DNA from: VRUE01 sp035707825
GTDB lineage: Bacteria; Actinomycetota; Thermoleophilia; Solirubrobacterales; 70-9
Assembly (NCBI GenBank): GCA_035707825.1
Contig: DASSTR010000047.1
Span: forward strand, 1-19,936
Direction of reading: 5' to 3'
Length of the DNA: 19,936 nucleotides
The position numbers and the translations under genes were made by a program. The stretch's first letter is position 1. Every line of letters starts with the position of its first letter. The notes beneath the pieces were generated by a model. That model made no database searches. It saw only the letters and a list, made by a program, of their open reading frames with translations, and had not been told where the DNA came from. This document shows positions 17,950 through 19,936 of this stretch, in pieces.

Positions 17950-18198
17950 ATGGAGCCACGCCAACGCTTCGCCGTCAACCTGCGCAAGGCGCGCCAGAGG
18001 CGTGAGATCTCACAGGAGGAGCTCGGCTTTCGCTGCGAGTTGCACCGCACCGAGATCTCGCTGCTCGAGCGAGCCGGCCGCGAGCCGCGGCTCGGCACGA
18101 TCATCAAGCTCGCCAGCGCTCTCGAGGTGACTCCAGAAGAGCTCTGCGACGGCATCCGCTGGCTGCCCGGCAAAGGGCGTTTCCAGATCAAAGGCTGA
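17950..18198 (+). CDS. Short XRE-family helix-turn-helix regulator
   Basis: An 82-residue protein consisting almost wholly of a Cro/CI-type DNA-binding domain: RFAVNLRKARQRREISQEEL, the turn and recognition helix ELHRTEISLLERAGREP, then TIIKLASALEVTPEEL. The helix-turn-helix spans about residues 21-43. A C-terminal tail of about 15 residues (WLPGKGRFQIKG) lacks any ligand domain. No Shine-Dalgarno precedes the ATG at 17950; a GAATAT seven bases upstream would suit a leaderless mRNA, but this is weak. Its stop is 2 bases from the stop of the convergent gene. The target is unknown; the adjacent genes are possible ones. It is not next to a toxin gene. Confidence 0.85.
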   Translation: MEPRQRFAVNLRKARQRREISQEELGFRCELHRTEISLLERAGREPRLGTIIKLASALEVTPEELCDGIRWLPGKGRFQIKG

Positions 18199-18200
18199 AT

Positions 18201-18743
18201 TCAGGGCAGGAACTGTTCGAGCAGGCCCTGCGCCGGCCCGAGGAAGGACTGCGCGTTGTCGAGCAGCGAGCGGGCGTTCTGGATCAGGTCGATCGCTTCG
18301 TCGACCGGGATCCGCCGCAGCGTTTCCCGCAGGGGCACCCCGATGAACGGAGTGAGGGCGCCGGCTTCTTCGGCGTCGTCGACGGCGCGCAGCAGGCCGG
18401 CCCGGATCGCCCGCGCGAGCTCTTCGTCGTCGATTCCGTAGCGCCGCGTGAAGCGCTCACGCGACTCGGGTGTCGCCAGGGCCCTGGCGAGGGTCTCGCG
18501 GGTCACCCCCAACTGGCAGGCCGCCCCGTCGAGCGCCGAGAGCGAGAACTGCTCGGCGATCTGCTGCAGGCCTTCGGGATTGCGCCACGGGCGGTGCTCG
18601 CAGGGGTTCTGGACCTTCGCCGGCGTATAGGAGGCGCCCCCCGCCGCGAGGTAGACGAGCGTCAGCGCCAGCGCGGCGGCGATGGCCCCGCCGACCAGGA
18701 TCCTGGCCCGCCCTTCCCCATCTCCCGGCTGCCGCCAATTCAT
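18201..18743 (-). CDS. Membrane-anchored protein of unknown function
   Basis: I do not recognise this 180-residue protein. It has a short Arg/Asp N-terminus, one membrane helix at about residues 15-34 (ILVGGAIAAALALTLVYLAA) with no clear cleavage site, and a soluble part outside that is predicted mostly helical. Cys48 (NPCEHRPW) and Cys75 (AACQLGV) could pair. The segment SLSALDGAACQLGVTRETLA to ARAIRAGLLRAVDD reads like small helical bundles, and the end (LIQNARSLLDNAQSFLGPAQ) is amphipathic. A GGGAGG lies nine bases before the ATG. It begins 19 bases after the MFS transporter gene on the same strand and so is probably co-transcribed with it; it could be an accessory part of that exporter, which is inference only. 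Confidence 0.8.
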   Translation of the reverse strand: MNWRQPGDGEGRARILVGGAIAAALALTLVYLAAGGASYTPAKVQNPCEHRPWRNPEGLQQIAEQFSLSALDGAACQLGVTRETLARALATPESRERFTRRYGIDDEELARAIRAGLLRAVDDAEEAGALTPFIGVPLRETLRRIPVDEAIDLIQNARSLLDNAQSFLGPAQGLLEQFLP

Positions 18744-18762
18744 GTTCGAGCGCCTCCCACCA

Positions 18763-19936
18763 TCAGAGCTCGACCTTCCGGGCCAGGCCGATCGGCACCA
18801 GGGCCAGCAGCGCCAGCAGGGCGCCGAGGCCGAAGGAAAGGCTGAAGGCGTGGGTCGCGCCGCGGTCGAGCTGATCCTGCAATTCGTCGCGCAGCTGGAC
18901 CACTTCGGCGCGCTCGGCTGGGTCGTCGGGGAGCGGCTCGAAGGCGGGGCCGATCGTCGGCACGCGGCCGCGCTCGCCCTCCAGCCGGTCGTCGAGCCGC
19001 TGCGCGAGGTCGAGCTTCAACAGCGGGCTCACCTTCGAGTCGAGGATCACCGCCGTACCGGCGTTGATCGCGTCGTGGCGCTGCTGGGCGATGTCGGAGG
19101 TGAACAGCGGCGTCAGCGCCAGCAGCCCGATCACCACCCCGGCGTGGCGAGCGGAGATCGTCCAGCCGCCGTGAATGGCCTGCGGCGCCCGTCCGCTGAG
19201 GGCTGTCTCGGTGAGGGCGGAGAGCACCAGCGAGAGCCCGATGCCGACGAGCACCTGCGGCGGCACCGTCAGGACCACCAGCGCCTTCGGCAGCAGGGCC
19301 AGGCCGCCGAGGCCGCCGCCGACGAGGATCGCGCCGGCGGCCGCGCGCGCCCGGGCGCTCGGCACGAGGGGAGTGATGCGCCCGCCAAGCAGCGCCGACA
19401 GGGGCATCACGGAGACGACGATCGCGGCGCCGATCGGAGTGAGCCGCCAACCCTCGATGAGGAGCAGGACGAGCAGGAAGAGCGCCGCCGCGATCGCGGC
19501 TGAGACCATCGCCAGCGCCAGGTTGGCGTACAGGTGGGGGCGCCCGGTGCGGCGCAGCTCCGATTCGACGATGCCGGTGGCGGCCTCGTGGCGGGCGACG
19601 GCGAGGATCGGCACCGCGGCCGCGAGCGCGACCGGCACCTGCAGCAGGAAGATCGACTGCCAGGAGACCAGCTCAGTGAGCAGGCCGCCGATCGCCGGGC
19701 CGAGCGCTGCCCCGGTCGCCCCGGCGGCCGCCCAGACCAGCGCCGCCCGCCGCTCCGAGCCGACGGTCGCGGGCAACAGCTCGAGCACCGCGGTCACCGC
19801 CGCGGCGCCGCCAAGCGCCTGCACGCAGCGGGCGGCGACCAGCGTCGACAGATCCGAGGAGATCCCACAGGCCAGGCAGGCCCCGGCGAAGACGGCAAGG
19901 CCCACGGCGGCGGTGCGCGCGGGGCCGACCCGGCGC
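18763..19936 (-). CDS. MFS transporter, DHA2/EmrB-like (5' end beyond window)
   Basis: Proton-driven membrane exporter of the major facilitator superfamily, cut at its N-terminus by the window edge; the frame is open to base 19936 and the missing part should be about two helices. The first visible residues (RRVGPARTAAVGLAVFAG) fit the loop after motif A. The antiporter motif C is clear as AGATGAALGPAIGGLL. More than ten hydrophobic segments follow, in keeping with a 14-helix drug:H+ antiporter. Between the last two helices is an unusual charged, probably extracytoplasmic stretch of about 80 residues (about 18856-19098) with a coiled-coil-like end (AERAEVVQLRDELQDQLDRG). The substrate is unknown; drug or fatty acid/lipid export is typical of DHA2. 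Confidence 0.88.
   Translation of the reverse strand, partial: RRVGPARTAAVGLAVFAGACLACGISSDLSTLVAARCVQALGGAAAVTAVLELLPATVGSERRAALVWAAAGATGAALGPAIGGLLTELVSWQSIFLLQVPVALAAAVPILAVARHEAATGIVESELRRTGRPHLYANLALAMVSAAIAAALFLLVLLLIEGWRLTPIGAAIVVSVMPLSALLGGRITPLVPSARARAAAGAILVGGGLGGLALLPKALVVLTVPPQVLVGIGLSLVLSALTETALSGRAPQAIHGGWTISARHAGVVIGLLALTPLFTSDIAQQRHDAINAGTAVILDSKVSPLLKLDLAQRLDDRLEGERGRVPTIGPAFEPLPDDPAERAEVVQLRDELQDQLDRGATHAFSLSFGLGALLALLALVPIGLARKVEL

Overview
The window is a GC-rich, densely packed chromosomal segment with many GTG/TTG starts, 4-base stop/start overlaps and short gaps. Gene content (tsaE-tsaB-rimI-tsaD block, panC-panD-panB, FmdB-type zinc ribbon, family 4 uracil-DNA glycosylase, an actinobacterial/Gram-positive-type SOS box, a secreted collagen-like protein) points to an actinomycete-like bacterium, perhaps of the Thermoleophilia/Solirubrobacterales. 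That lineage call is an inference from content and composition; there is no rRNA gene here to test it.

Region 1 (1-6350, all minus strand) reads from right to left as one probable transcription unit: panC, panD, panB (pantothenate synthesis), an FmdB-like zinc ribbon, a family 4 uracil-DNA glycosylase, tsaE, a small secreted protein of unknown function, tsaB, rimI and tsaD (cut by the window edge). A TATAAT hexamer stands just before panC. Most junctions are ATGA/TTGA overlaps. It joins coenzyme A precursor synthesis, uracil repair and the t6A37 tRNA modification machinery.

Region 2 (6355-11260) holds a hexapeptide-repeat acetyltransferase (minus), a possible 19-residue leader peptide coupled to a ROK-family sugar kinase (plus), and, convergent with it, a three-gene sugar ABC importer (minus: lipoprotein binding protein, one-domain ATPase, XylH-like permease). 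The kinase probably phosphorylates the sugar the importer brings in. The binding-protein mRNA leader contains a stem that would pair with its own Shine-Dalgarno sequence.

Region 3 (11268-17437) holds nucleotide excision repair genes: uvrA and uvrB, both minus, separated by a plus-strand SnoaL-like gene and a secreted collagen-like gene that lies 29 bp downstream of uvrB. uvrA has a perfect SOS-box match overlapping a promoter that would give a leaderless mRNA; no such box was seen before uvrB. uvrA also carries a low-complexity insert encoded by DNA with a 10-bp inverted repeat.

Region 4 (17516-19936) holds a DoxX-like small membrane protein and a short XRE-type regulator (plus), then a membrane-anchored protein of unknown function and a DHA2-type MFS transporter (minus, 5' end outside the window). 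No tRNA, rRNA, CRISPR array, insertion sequence or phage gene was found, and no stretch over 300 bases lacks a gene. Most of the window is ordinary core genome; the items worth checking are regulatory sites and small or unusual protein features rather than a clear new system.
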